DNA of 64,000 bases from Paramecium octaurelia (GCA_905182995.1 CAJJDP010000123.1:248001-312000); one strand, 5' to 3'. Shown: positions 48,560 to 60,872, numbered from the stretch's first letter. Translations and numbers: made by a program. The notes: generated by a model from the letters alone, not told the origin.

Positions 48560-48783
48560 TTATTATTATAATTAAGAGATTGTTCAAATTTGGCTTATTT
48601 CGATGTTGTTTTATCCGAGATTCCAAATGAGGATAGTTCGCAATAAATTCAAAATATTAGGAATAATTGAGTCTTTTCATGGAATGATATTTGAATCTCA
48701 ATAATGCCGTATGAATTTAATTCTTCTAATTAATAATATATATCATAATTTCATTTATTCTGAAATCTCAAATATTATAATTA

Positions 48784-50378
48784 ATGAAACAGGAATCGTG
48801 GGATGATTTACATTTGGCAAATGAAAAATCTATTACTAAAATCTTAGAGCCAGGAGAGTAAGTGCTATTTTCAAGTCTACTCTATAAATTCAATGAAGTC
48901 AATAAACGACAAGAGAGAACATTACTAATTACAAGCCATAACCTATACAATCTATCAAAATTGACAGTGAAACGAAAAATACCTATCAAAAGAGTTTATG
49001 GAATAACCATAGGTCTGATTGGTACAGAATTCGTAGTGCATGTGCCTGAAGAATACGATTATAGATATTCAAGTTCAGAACGAAGAGATCAAGCAGTATT
49101 GAGCATAATCAAGGCCTATTGTTTATAACACAAAGGCACTGCATTGCCAGTCTTCTACAAGGATGAACTTACTCTCACTGCATATACAACAACTAAAGTC
49201 GACAAAAGAAAAGGCGTCAATAGATTGCCAACCACTGGTTCGGAATTAATGAATGAAGAGCAGTTCAGAAAGAGACTAGATTCTTAAACAGAAGAGCGAT
49301 TGTAAACTAGAGCAAAGACTTCGACACTCTATGCGAAGTAGAAGGGTGAGGTAGTAACAATTGACGACTTTGACCTAATAAAAGTTTTGGGAAGAGGAGC
49401 CTATGGAAAAGTGATGCTGGTCGAGAAGAAAAGTGACAAATAATACTATGCGATGAAATCAATTAGAAAAGAAGATATTGCTGATCCAGAATAATTAGAA
49501 CACACAAAAACAGAAAGACTAGTCTTAGAACATGTCAATCATCCATTCCTTGTAAATTTACATTGGGCATTTTAAACACCTGAAAAATTGTTTTTTGTTA
49601 CTTAATTTATGAAGGGAGGAGAACTATTTTAACATCTGAAACATGTCAAAAGATTTGATGAAAGCAGAACAAGATTTTATGTTTCCGAAATTGTAAATAC
49701 TCATTATCATTTTAGATATTAGCATTAGAGCATTTGCATTAGAAAAACATCATATACAGAGATCTAAAACCAGAAAATGTTTTATTGGATGAAGTAGGTC
49801 ACATTTGTTTAACAGATTTTGGAATGGCCAAAATGCTCAAAAAGAATGAACTCGCCAAATCATTCTGCGGAACTCCTGAATATCTAGCTCCTGAAATACT
49901 TCTAGAAACAGGACATTCTCAGTCTGCAGATTGGTGGGCACTGGGTATACTAACATATGAGATGCTCTATGCATTACCACCATTTTACAATAAAAACCAA
50001 GATTTGATGTTTAAATAGATCCAAACCAAAGAAATTACATTCCCAACTACACCACAACTCTCCAACGACGCTAAAGATTTCATTTCTAAAGTAAATTATC
50101 TCTATTAATTCTAGTTAACAATTAAAGATCCAAAACAAAGATTAGGAACAGCCAAAATTGATGAAGTAAAAAATCATCCTTGGTTTAAAGGAATCAATTG
50201 GGAAAAATTATTGAAAAAAGAAATTGATACCCCTTTCAAACCTTAAATCCAAGGTGATGCTTGGATTGATAATTTCGATAAACAGTTTACAGCAGAAGAG
50301 GCTATCAATTCATATGCCCCTGAGAATAATCTAGTCAACCAAGATGAATTTAGAGAATTTGACTATTATTAAAAATGA
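48784..50378 (+). CDS. AGC-family protein kinase with N-terminal TH1-like lipid-binding domain
   Basis: 515 residues, introns 49693-49715 (23 nt) and 50091-50114 (24 nt). Residues 25-115 ([35 protein letters not shown]) resemble the myosin-I tail TH1/PH-like domain, which binds acidic lipids. Kinase core: [57 protein letters not shown] with activation-loop site. C-terminal AGC tail with turn region and hydrophobic motif EFREFDYY, where Asp replaces the phospho-Ser/Thr, suggesting a constitutively charged motif. Such TH1-AGC kinases are typical of protists. The second intron is 3n and has no TGA; retention would add eight residues. Confidence 0.9.
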
Positions 50379-51297
50379 ATTCAAATAAAGATATAATCAT
50401 TTATTAATTATGCATTTATGTTAAACTAATTCCCAGGCAGATAGGTCTTTATTTGTAATCTCTTTATAAGCATTATCTAATAAATGAACTTAGAACTCCA
50501 TCTAAATCTTCAGGTAATAAGAACTTACAATCTTCGCTCTCTTGATTCCAAACATATCTTATTATATTCTTATGATTTATTTTCTTCAATATATCAATTT
50601 CACATTTCTTACCTTACAAATCTTCCTAATCAAAGTCTCTTTTCAAATTAATTTTCTTTACTGCATAAATTTTGCCTGTCCTATTATCCTATACCATGTA
50701 TACTTATCCAAAAGATCCAGCATCTATCAATTCTCCTTCCATAAAAATTGGATTTTAAGTAGTAAAATTGAATTATGAATATGATGAATCATTTACAAAC
50801 TTATTTAAGCGACAAGATTTATTAGTTTATTGATCCCCTACTTTAGTGAACCTATTTTCCATATAAATTCAATTTATTAAGAATCCTCATCCTTTATCGC
50901 TGTACCATCCTAAAATTCAAGGCTAATACTAATCTACACAATAAGTTGGAAATTCTCTCATCTTATCTGTAGAACTTTAAAATTTATTGATTAAAATTTC
51001 TTCCATACTGGATTTGATAAATTTAGAATGATCAATTTAGAGTTTTCTAATGGTTACTTCTTGGGATTTTGATTTTTTTACAGTTGAGTGACTTTTATGG
51101 CTTTGTGTGTCATAAGTTCCTGGTCGATTATTTTGACTTTTATCAATTAACAATTTTTTTATTATAGAAATTGATGGTAAACTCAAAGGGATGTTTTTTG
51201 TAATAATGGTTATATTTTTATTGTTAGAGAGAGAAGTGGAGGCAATCCAGTGGTTTAGAAATCTTAGATTTCCATTTGGCTAGAACTCATATATCAT
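50335..51297 (-). pseudogene. Protein kinase pseudogene lacking the catalytic core
   Basis: Minus-strand sequence starting at ATG 51295-51297 encodes a 110-residue basic N-terminus, then after an unrepaired frame break near 50,860-50,900 a kinase small lobe (DAGSFGQVYMVQDN, YAVKKINLKR, DILKKINHKNIIRYV). This jumps directly to C-lobe end sequence (FISQCLQRDYKQRP); the HRD and DFG loops are missing, about 150 residues in all. The last codons overlap the 3' end of the AGC kinase gene on the other strand by 44 bp. Relict of a NEK/STE-type kinase gene; a translated pseudokinase fragment is possible but unlikely. Confidence 0.65.
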
Positions 51298-51753
51298 AAA
51301 TTTATTATCAATCCCCTCTTTTTAGAATAGAATTCATTTTGTAAATATATTTTAATATTTTCTATTTTCTTAAGATGTTATTGGATTAAAAATTTATTAC
51401 TCAAATTTAAAGAATTATTACGTAATCATGATTCCAATTATAATCATAATTTAGTGAAATAATGAATAATTAATATGTCGAATTCATGAAGTCTAAAAAG
51501 GAATCTCGATTCAAGAATATACTATTTTGATTTTAAAATAAATAATATAAGTGTTAAAATTTAAATAATGAAATTCTTCAAATTTTTTTTACACCTATAT
51601 ATACTCATATTATTTAGATTTCAAAAAGGAAATAGCCAAGAGTATTTAGATAATTTTTATAAATGATAGAATCTCTATCCAAAAAGATGTAATACAAAAA
51701 ACTATTAGTAAAATGAAAAAAATGTCTATAATACATATCACCATTCCTTTAAT
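51298..51753. other. Intergenic, no gene seen
   Basis: 456 bp AT-rich spacer between minus-strand units; no feature recognised. Confidence 0.5.
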
Positions 51754-53031
51754 TCATTTTCCTATCAAAGATCGGATTGTTTGTAAGTCTCTAGTGTTAA
51801 TCTTAAACTAGGGTAAGATTTATTAGCACAAAGTTCCATTTAGATCTAAATTCAATGGAGATTGTTTTGAAGAATGCTTATCAGGAGTTAAATATTTTTT
51901 TTTTTCAAATAGTTATATAGTCTTGGTTAATGAATCTTAAATTTCCTTACAGATACCATTTTAATCGAATTGATAAGGTGATTTAATTTCCGGAAGTATT
52001 AAAGTTTACTTTTTATTTATTTAATAAGGAAAATAAATTTCTGAAGATAATTTAAGTTTAGTTTTTTCTTAGAACTATGTATCGATGGCTGTAATATAAT
52101 CGTCATTCCGATAAACCCTCTTGCTCATATTTTTTTTTGTAGAGATATTCTAATCATAAAGTTGAAGTTTTTCTGTTTCAAAGATCCTTTTAATATCAGA
52201 TCCTTAAGGTTTAGGATCTCTACTTGATGCTCTCTAAGGGCTTACTGAGAATGAATACTTAATATTCATTTTAGGCTTTCTTTTTGGACTTTTCTTACCA
52301 AACATGATAATAGATTTATTGTTGTATATTGTTTAGATTGGTTCGTCAGTCTTTAAAGAATTTAAGTATTAGGCTTTGGCTATAAGAGTATTCATCTCAA
52401 TGGAAAGTTAGAGATTTTGCTTATTAAATCGTTAATTCCTTTCTAGACTTTAACTATAAAGCCTTTCAAAATTTTGTTGCTTAGTTTAATGAAGCGTGAT
52501 GAGATTTAAACAATACTATCTAATATCACTTGGTTAATTACCTTTATAATAGCATAATATCGTAGAGTTTCCAAAAGTCGGAATCATAGAATTGGAACAC
52601 TCTCTAATTTTCTTAAATATTTTATTGCCAATTGGGTAGTGTTTTTTTCACCTAGATTGAATTCGTATCTTCAATAGGTGATTGCATCAAATCCTCAGAT
52701 CTTTTCTGAATTTTATTAAGAATAAAATTAAGATTTTAACCATCACAATTTAAAATGTCAATGATACTTGAAATATAGTCAATTGCATTTGGAGTCTTGC
52801 ACTTTTCAAACAATTAGGAAATCCTTATATGGAATCGGCGGATCAATCTGTTGGTTAAATTAATTAAAACTTTTTATCATGATCTTAAAGTTTATAGTCC
52901 TTGTATTTTTCTTAAAGTTAAGGAATAGTAGTGTTTAAATCGTTTTCTTTGTGTTCGATCTCTTATTGAATGCCCCTAAAAATGGTATCTAAATCATCTG
53001 GATTAACCTCATACAATTTATTTAATTCCAT
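51754..53031 (-). CDS. Hypothetical helical/disordered protein, 410 residues
   Basis: Introns 52848-52870 (23 nt, GTTTTA..ACAG) and 52520-52541 (22 nt). N-terminal 230 residues alpha-helical and charged (MELNKLYEVNPDDLDTIFRG; IQQEIEHKENDLNTT; QLSIEMNTLIAKAQYL), C-terminal 180 residues basic with Ser-Pro sites (FGKKSPKRKPK, FSVSPQRASSR). No family recognised; looks like a cytoskeletal or basal-body protein. Confidence 0.7.
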
Positions 53032-53468
53032 ATTTATCTATAAAATTAAATTTATACAATAAAATATAGGAACTCTAGAAAAAATAGAAAATAGAAAATG
53101 AAAATTATGAATAAACAGGATGACTTTAATATGTTCAACATATTCCTATCATAAAACATTTTTAGGAAATGCATCTTATCCTATATATTTTAAAGTATTA
53201 AAATTTGAAATTAAGTACATTTTTTAGTCATAAATCAATTATATTGAATAATATTACTAATGGATGATTTCAGTCTGAATGGCTTTATATCATCAGAATC
53301 TTTGAAAACCATGTATAAACTTTATATTGCTTAATTATCAAGTTTAAATCAACTTTGGATAACCCTTAATATTAAATGAATTTCTATTAAACCATGCCTG
53401 AAATTCTGTTCAATAAATCTATTTATAAATGAAAAAAAATCATAAAAGAGTATTAATTATTTTTAAAG
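53032..53468. other. Divergent intergenic region, no gene seen
   Basis: 437 bp between start codons of two divergent genes; expected promoter region, AT-rich. Confidence 0.5.
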
Positions 53469-55253
53469 ATGTATCAAGAATAGACATGTTAAAGACACCA
53501 AAAGGCTAAAGAGTATTTTTGCATAGAGAAATCTAACTAATCTAATATATCATTCCTCTGTTAAGATTGCTTAAATGAGGCAAATTTTCAGAAAAAATAA
53601 GATCAAGGAAAGGTCTTTAAATTTGATAATCTTCTGAAACAAGTAGATGAATTTAGCGGAAAAATTAAGACTCAATCTAGTGATCTAAACCATTTAATGA
53701 AGAAATTTGAATAGATGAAAGAAAAAATTGAAAGGTATTATAATTCAATAATATTTTAGATAATTAGATGCAGAAAATGATCTTTTTTATAAACTTTAAA
53801 AAGGAATTAGAGATTTATAACATTTCTGCAATCACAAAGCTTTTCCTGAATTTTCAGAAAATTCTTCTTTTTAAAAAGCAATTTTAAATGAAGAAAGAGA
53901 AGATGGTTGGACCAACTTTAGTTAACAAATGTAAAATGAATTTAAGTAATTTATAACGAATTTGGATAATTTCATTAATAGTTAAGAACATAGATTTAAT
54001 TCTGTGCCCTACGTTAAGCAGTAAAACAAAAATGATTTTGAAGAATAGATTTAAAACAATTAACAAACAAAACAAATATTCAAACTCAAAAAAATGGAAG
54101 AAAAATAAATTAAATTTGGTACAATTAAGGATTTTTTTCAATAAGTGAGTCTAGAAATAGAGAAAGAATAATAAAATAAAAGTTTTGAATAAGATGGATA
54201 ACCTTAAAAAAATCAAAAAATATCCACTACATAATAATTTCAACCAATTCAACCAATTCAACCATAATAATAATAATAAGAGCCTTGGAACTAATAAGCT
54301 GCTACTTAAGATAATCTTTAATAGCAGACTTCAAACTAAAGTATATTCCATGAGTAAATCATATATAGAGAAAAAATAAGGCATATCTTAGTTATCAACA
54401 AAAATGAGCAAATAGTGGCATCTAAAAATGAAGTTCGGCTATGTAAGAACCTCAAGAGTAAAGATAAGATAGCCATTATTTAAATTAGAATAGATAAAGA
54501 TATTTTGGATATTCAACTTTCTCATCCTGAAACAATCCTTATTCGCACTAAAGAAAATCATTTATACTGTTATTCTTTATAACTACAAAAACTAAATATG
54601 TTTGACATTGAATTAAGGAAAAATAAATTTGAGTTTTATTCTGGTATCCTTTATAGATACGATAATCAAACCAATGAATTGATAAAGTAAAGATTAGGAA
54701 GTAATTAGCAGCCATTTTTTAAAAAATATATCAAACTTTTAAATGATATGAAAGTTGTTGCTATTAAAATAGTAGATGAGTAATTACATGTTGGATTTAG
54801 TAATGGAAAAGTAAGACATTATAAACTTTCAAATTTTGATTAATAATAAGAGTATGATATCCCAAAGTAGGAAGAAGAATAATTTAGATTGTTTTATTTT
54901 GAATCAGAGTATTGCATTGGAGTTCAAAAAAAAGCAGTATACAAAAAAGTCTATAAACCTCAAATTCACATCAATGATGATAGATTTACGACAGAAGAAA
55001 TAATAACATAGTGTTCATATTTGATAGACCACTAGAACAGAGAAATAGAAATTGAATGCTTATTAAAAAATCATGTAATTTTCATTCTTATTTTTAGAGA
55101 GTCTTCATTTATAAGAAAAAAGACGATGTGCAATATCGAGATAAATTTTTAAAAAACATCGAGATCTCTTGTATACAGGCTTGCCCTAAATTAAAATAAT
55201 TTTACTATGGATACATCGAAGGGGATTTCAAATGTGTAAAGCAAAGAATTTGA
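53469..55253 (+). CDS. B-box coiled-coil protein with beta-propeller-like C-terminus
   Basis: 578 residues, introns 53735-53759 (25 nt) and 55075-55097 (23 nt). An N-terminal B-box-like zinc finger (CQRHQKAKEYFCIE then FLCQDCLNEANF) is followed by about 170 residues of coiled coil, a Q/P-rich low-complexity linker formed by a 9-bp repeat and a TAA run, and a 280-residue beta-rich domain with blade-like strands (IRIDKDILDIQLSHPETILI; KIVDEQLHVGFSNGKVRHYK). The order B-box, coiled coil, beta-sheet domain is that of TRIM proteins without the RING. In Paramecium such B-box proteins are abundant and of unknown function. A 25-residue polyQ-like tract is written almost wholly with TAA. Confidence 0.75.
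54241..54279 (+). repeat. 9-bp tandem repeat plus TAA run inside coding sequence
   Basis: CAACCAATT repeated 2.5 times, then five TAA units. In the ciliate code it reads as Gln-Pro-Ile repeats and a Gln run; in the standard code it would be a wall of stops. Likely length-variable. Confidence 0.85.
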
Positions 55254-55451
55254 GCGTATTAAATAAAAATGAAGCAAATTAATAAGCAATTTAATTATTA
55301 TCAATTTTTTGATATTTCATAAACATAATAAATTGTTTGTTCAAAGTATTCTAATCTCAAATGAAAATTATATTAGCTATAGAATAAAAACGATGATAAA
55401 ATCAATTAAGATTTTCTTTATATAAATTTAATTAATTGACGTTCTCAATAG

Positions 55452-56117
55452 ATGGGGACATGTGCACAATGTAACTCAAAGATTGAAATTATTGAGAGTG
55501 ATCCTTTGATGTCAAAAGAAAGTGTATTTTAGAAATTAAAAGAGCTAAATCAAAATTCAAAATCAACAATTTTTCTGACAATGAGAAGTAATAAAAAGAC
55601 TGGTAATGATAATTTGGCTGATCAATCTTCTTAAGTTAGCGAAATTAACGATGAAAGATCAGAGATGAAATATAATATACATGGAAGTGTCAAATTAAGA
55701 AAAAGGACGTATAGCTTTTAAGAAAAGCAGATGTTATAGACACATGGCCACATTAATGAATAACATGATTCGCAAAAGCTTAGATGTTTTAGATTTACAG
55801 ATCCAAACCTCCCAAGAAACCTGTCAAATTCATCAAGTTCAAATAGTTAGTTTAGAGAATTCAATGCTCATTTCAAAATTGGTGAAAAATCAATAATTGA
55901 ATCTGACGAAAGCAAATCAATAAAAAGTATTTTAAAAAAAGAGCCCAGATAGAAGAGTGAGACAAAGTCAGTTCATTTTGCAAAAAATATCAGTATGAGT
56001 TAAACTAGAATTACATCTAAATCATGTCATCATAAACAACATAAAAAGAAAAAGAAAAAACAAAAGCAAAAACAAATTTGCAATTAAAATTAAAGATTTG
56101 AAAATTATTAATTTTGA
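55452..56117 (+). CDS. N-acylated disordered protein with PP1-docking motif, 221 residues
   Basis: Intronless. Starts MGTCAQCNSK: Gly2 for myristoylation, Cys4 and Cys7 for palmitoylation. Most of the protein is disordered and Ser/Lys-rich. Near residue 180 the sequence KSVHFAKN fits the RVxF consensus (K-x-V-x-F) that anchors regulators to protein phosphatase 1, preceded by basic residues as usual. A Lys/Gln-rich tail (HKKKKKKQKQKQ) follows. A membrane-tethered PP1 regulator is the inference; no family recognised. It ends 8 bp from the convergent dynein gene. Confidence 0.65.
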
Positions 56118-56125
56118 ATTTTGTA

Positions 56126-58479
56126 TCACTTCTTTTATTTACTATTCCCTTTTTCATCTTCAACTTTAGGAGCTATTCCAAGTAATGTATCTCTGAACTT
56201 TTAATACTCGCTCTCAAAATTTGATATTTCATCAAGAACTTTAGTCTTGAATAAATTATTATAATAAATACATCTCCAGGTTATTTTGTTTCTTTCATCG
56301 CTTAAGCTAAAATCTCTTTTTCATTTTGCTCCTTAGCTTGTTATTCTCTAAGTTTAAATCTTTCCTAATAATAATTGACTCTCTTGACTTCTCTATCCCA
56401 AAATTATCTCATGACTTTAATTTCATTCCCTTGATCTTTGCATAAACTTTACGGGAATTCTAATAAATGCAAGGTACCATCTGAATCACCAACAGCTACG
56501 ATATGTGCCATATTGTCATTAAACTTCAAAGAGGTGATGGCACATGCAACAACCTAAAATTATAGTGTCCATTTATGTGATTAATCTAGCATATCCCACA
56601 CATCTAGATTTCCATCAGTTTTTCCAATGATAATTACTCCTGCTCTGAATGGAGAGAATCCTCCACAAGTTATATGTGCACCTTTCAAAATTAGACTATC
56701 AAATATTGGTTAAGTTGAATTATGTTTCCATACACAAAAATTAAAATCGTGTAAAGTAAGAATGATATCATCGAAAAATGGACTGACATCCAATGCTATA
56801 GGTGGTCTCATGCTTCTTGCCTACTGCCATATGGTTGTGACTAATTAATTCTTTTATCCCTCTTCTCCCTATCTTTCACCCCAATCTAAAATGAAAACTT
56901 CTCCTTCATCAGACGTTCCCGACAATGTGGGTGTTTTCTAATCTAAAAATACTGAAATTAAAAAATACTCTTTCTAAATTATAAGTATCCACCACCCATC
57001 ATTCCACCTCCTTCAGGTCGATATAATTATATCCCATATGTAGCTTTCCAGGGAATAGATGAAATCTAATTACTTAATCAAATACTTACATCTTATTATG
57101 TTTTTTTGCTGTCCTTATCTATCAAACGTGTATCCCAAAATAAAATTTGACCATCAGCACTAATGCTTGCAAATTAATATGTCTCTTATGATGTGGTAAG
57201 AATAAGATGATTAAAGTGTTTTTTATCGAATTCCATTCCTATGGGGAACCATTTAAGGGCTAATGCAGGGCTTTTGTGGGAAGCAACTTACTTCTTCAAG
57301 ACATCATTTGCTGCAGCTGCTTAATATGAAGCAGGGTCTTAAAGAGCAGATGTCAATTTCGGTAATAACTCTTGTATTTCATCTAAAGTTAGTTTATGAT
57401 ATAAATACTTCTTTCTTGTTTTGTTTTTTAAGTTTTTTTGGATGCAAACACTGAAAGAGCTGTTCCACTTAAATCCCAAAGCATAACTTATCCATTAATT
57501 GCTCCTCCTATAATAATATTTGGGTCTTTTGGATTGAATTCGAATGCTAGGATTTCAAGAGGTGATTATAAGAGTAAAACCGGTTCAATTGAATGGATAT
57601 CTTCAAAATCCCAAAACACCACTAAAGATTTGTGAGACTTCAATTATGATATTACTCTTTCTTCAAATAATAGGTTTTCTACAAATGACTCTGCAACAAT
57701 ATATTTTGATTTGATTGCTTGACTTGATGGCTGGAATTGTATGCATTGTATTTTTTTACCTTTACAATTTAAATAACTGAAACTTTTGATTTCTTTGATT
57801 ACATTTGTAAGTTCAGCATTTTAGTCTATAATGGAATATTATTATGTTATATACCTCCATTTTGATCAGATGATGGTAGGACATTGAAATCATCTTGGTA
57901 AATATCAATAGTTTCATTTGATTAAAGCGCTTCTTCCATTAGTGGATAGACAGTTTCTAAAAATTTTAGAAGTTTAAAATCTTCATCAGGTTGTTCCTGT
58001 CTCTCATCTCCTTCGTCGACTTGTAGTGCTTTATTAATTTTTCTGTTCCACACGGTTTGAGAGGAAGCATCTAAAACAGGATTACATCCTTGAATCCCCA
58101 TATCTATAACTTTGTTTTTGACTAATTAAAGGGGGTCCTTGTCTAATGCCTTGATTTCTCCCGTCCTTTCGGATGTCTCTTGATCACTAAATTTGAATGT
58201 CAAACTAAATAAGGTGGATTACAAAATTCAATACCCAAATTCCTTTCTCTTTTTGATGAACTGCATTTTGATTAGGGGTCTATCTTTAACGTAAAGAGAT
58301 AGAATATCCTGGTTTTATTAGAAATTTGATTACTTGAATTGTTTCATCATCGTGAGGTGTTTTATAAGGTCTGGGTTCAATGGGCTTTTCTTCGACATAA
58401 TCATCATCGTAATCCTCAGATAATTCTACTAATTAGAATAAGAGATACCGGCCTTGTTATCTGAATCCGACTAGCTCAT
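56126..58479 (-). CDS. DNAI3: Axonemal inner-arm dynein intermediate chain DNAI3 (WDR63)
   Basis: 715 residues in nine exons; introns 58429-58448, 58309-58333, 58205-58234, 57826-57854, 57383-57408, 57066-57089, 56943-56968, 56246-56271. WD-type blades end in VVFWDFED, VMLWDLSG, ILFWDTRL, VFILDWGE, FCVWKHN and LDVWDML. Blocks SPFFDDIILTL, RAGVIIIGKTDGNLDVWDML and WDREVKRVNYYQERFKLREQ match human WDR63 as I remember it (SPFFNDIILTV, REDGYIDIWDLL, FEREVKHLEYVEQRKKIREQ). It is a subunit of the two-headed inner-arm dynein I1/f that controls ciliary waveform. N-terminus is shorter than human (715 versus 891). The 24- and 30-nt introns carry in-frame TGA. Confidence 0.9.
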
Positions 58480-58652
58480 TATTTATATTATTAAAAAATA
58501 ATTTGGATTTGGATGGTAATTATAGAGTGTTTTTAAATCTGTTCAGAGGAAGAAGGAGATGATGAATGAAAGCCAAAAAGAGAATAATTATATTAGTAGG
58601 GGTCGATTCTACTTTAATTATTTATAACTAAATTAATTTAATTTATCGTTAG

Positions 58653-59075
58653 ATGTTTGTTTGTTGCGGTAAGAAGAAAAAAGATCGTAAACATTTATCC
58701 TTGGGAAATCTGCATTAGTTAAATTTAATTTGCTAAGATGGTCTATATTTTGATAAGACTCTTAAGATAATCACAGAGAACAATAAGACTAATGTATTTG
58801 ATTAGTAGTATTTAGGTAAGTGAAATAGTGAATAAGGAATGCAAGTTTTACTGTCCAATCTGCTTCAAATATTATGATTGTATGGATAATAGATTAAGTT
58901 AGGTATGTTATAATCAACCTGCTGTTCGAATTATGTTTGCCATATCTGTGCAGTGTAATCTCTAACAAATAAAATGTATAATTGTCATTACTGCCGGAAT
59001 GAGCATTGCAAGTACGTGGATGTAGATCCAAACCAATAGTTAAAAATATATATAGACTCACATCATAAACTATGA
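58653..59075 (+). CDS. RING-like zinc-binding protein, 125 residues
   Basis: Introns 58794-58815 (22 nt) and 58880-58902 (23 nt). Starts MFVCCGKKKKD, a Cys pair followed by lysines that could be palmitoylated and membrane-bound. The C-terminal half has cysteine/histidine spacing ECKFYCPICF, then CCSNYVCHICA, then CHYCRNEHC, a RING-type cross-brace C-x2-C..C-x..C-x2-C..C-x2-C. Most RING proteins are E3 ubiquitin ligases. A Trp/Pro E2-contact is not visible. Lies between the divergent DNAI3 start and the PrpD stop. Confidence 0.75.
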
Positions 59076-59151
59076 AACATTTATAATAATTAACATAAAT
59101 GAATCAACATTAAAAATATTAATATGTTATGATATGTATCTAATGCATTAA

Positions 59152-60872
59152 TCATTCATCAATGGATTTTGAGGCATAATTGATTTCACAATTATAGATT
59201 GTTTATAAATCCTTGTTGCTGAGGGTATCGATAGAGTTTAATTGTTGATAGAATCTAAAATTATATTATGAAGCTTATACTAATCTTATGATTTGGAGTC
59301 CTTGATAGCAATTTTTCCTAATTATTTGAACTTGTTTTAAAGAATTCCAGTTAAATCACAATTAGCATTTCTAGCATGACCAGATGGGAACATAACGAAT
59401 TGACTATCCAAATTCTTGCCATCCTTCAACAAGATTTGAACTCTTGTTGGAATACCTTCGGGATATTTATCATCATATTCTTTTCCTCCATGTTCGAACT
59501 CTGTCAAGGCCATGAGTTTCTAAGAATAGATATTGATAGCATACTCTTGTGTCCTTATTTCTAACGGCTGCATGACTGTAATCATATGGTGAAAGGAAGA
59601 GAGCTTTCCAGATTTCATTCAAATCGTTTGTGCTTGATAAGAGTTAATGGAATGATTTTTCAGTGAATGCCTTTCTCAACATAGTACCCAAGATGTAAAC
59701 CATTGAGTGATCAGCAGATTGTCTTGTGTGAGGATCTCTTTTAGCTGGGTCTCCAATAATTCCGAAAGCTGGTTCATAAGCAGTGACTTTAATTTTATCA
59801 ATGGAGTCGATTGAATAGTTTTGGACAAATTTGGTGTCCAAAATAAGCTTTTACAATCCTTCCAAAGCACCAGCAGATTGATGTTCATACAAACCTAATT
59901 TGAAATGCATTCCCATAACGGCAAAATCATCTCCACCTAATGAGAGAGTAATATCAAAAGGACTGTCTCCCTTAGTCTTTTAGAACAATCTGAAGATAGC
60001 TTCTGGGTTACGGAAGATATCAGCTGGACCAACAAATCCATTCATTGATCTCTACAAACATTTAATGGCTGCTTCAGTAGAAATGGCAGCCGATGCACCC
60101 TTTGAATCTGATAATTGATGTCCTGCTCTGATGGCTCTGAATGGGATGTAATGAGCAACGAACATACCAATGGCTGATTCGATTTAAGCAGGAGTAGCTC
60201 CCAATAATGCTCCATATGTGCAGATTGATGCAATAGCTCCATGAACAACGTGATCTATACAATATAAGAACAATATCAATACCAATTTTGTATGTTTTCA
60301 ATGAAAATACTTCAGCTAATCTTCCTCTGATTTCATCACTCAATACCATTGCCTTAAGTGCTGTCTTTCCATCAATGGATGCATTTTGTTAAGCAGCTGC
60401 AATAACTACTGGGTAGTAATCATTGTGACCAAATTCACCTGCTCTTCTTGCTGGACTACTAGCATCATATCCGAACACTGTGCCATTGGAATCCCATTCT
60501 CTGACAGCTGCAGAGTTGGCTACGATTGCATTTGTGGCTGGCACCCATAAGTTGCTTCCGAAAACTTTGGCAAATCCAAGCTTTGGTTTTGAAGCGGCTC
60601 CAGTCTTGGCTGCCAATGATTTGGCTTCTTAACTAATGTTTATTCAAGTATTCGTACGCTAAAATAGTTGGAGCATTTGTTTTCAAAGCTAAAGCGCTTA
60701 AGCCACAGAATACTGAATCTGTGTGGAAGAGTTTGCATCTCTCGAGCACTTTCACACTTGGATTACCATTTTTCATGAATTCAATGGCATACTCTCCTAA
60801 CTCTCTTGCTTGATTCTTGTTGGCTTTTAAGACAACTTGACTGAAGGCACGACTAATTGTTTGGGTTAACAT
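59152..60872 (-). CDS. MmgE/PrpD-family enzyme (2-methylcitrate dehydratase-like), mitochondrial
   Basis: 538 residues, introns 60633-60657, 60255-60282, 59520-59544 and 59255-59280. Presequence MLTQTISRAFSQVVLKANKN. Family blocks: NSAAVREWDSNGTVFGYD, RRAGEFGHNDYYPVVIAAAQ, IDHVVHGAIASICTYGALL, FVAHYIPFRAIRAGHQLSDS, CRNPEA-like segment, LGGDDFAVMGMHFKLG, VTAYEPAFGIIGDPAKRDP and C-terminal VMFPSGHARN. PrpD dehydrates 2-methylcitrate in the propionate-degrading methylcitrate cycle; the same superfamily includes cis-aconitate decarboxylase, so substrate is inferred. An in-frame ATG 14 codons upstream (60912-60914) would dilute the presequence, so the second Met was chosen. Confidence 0.9.
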
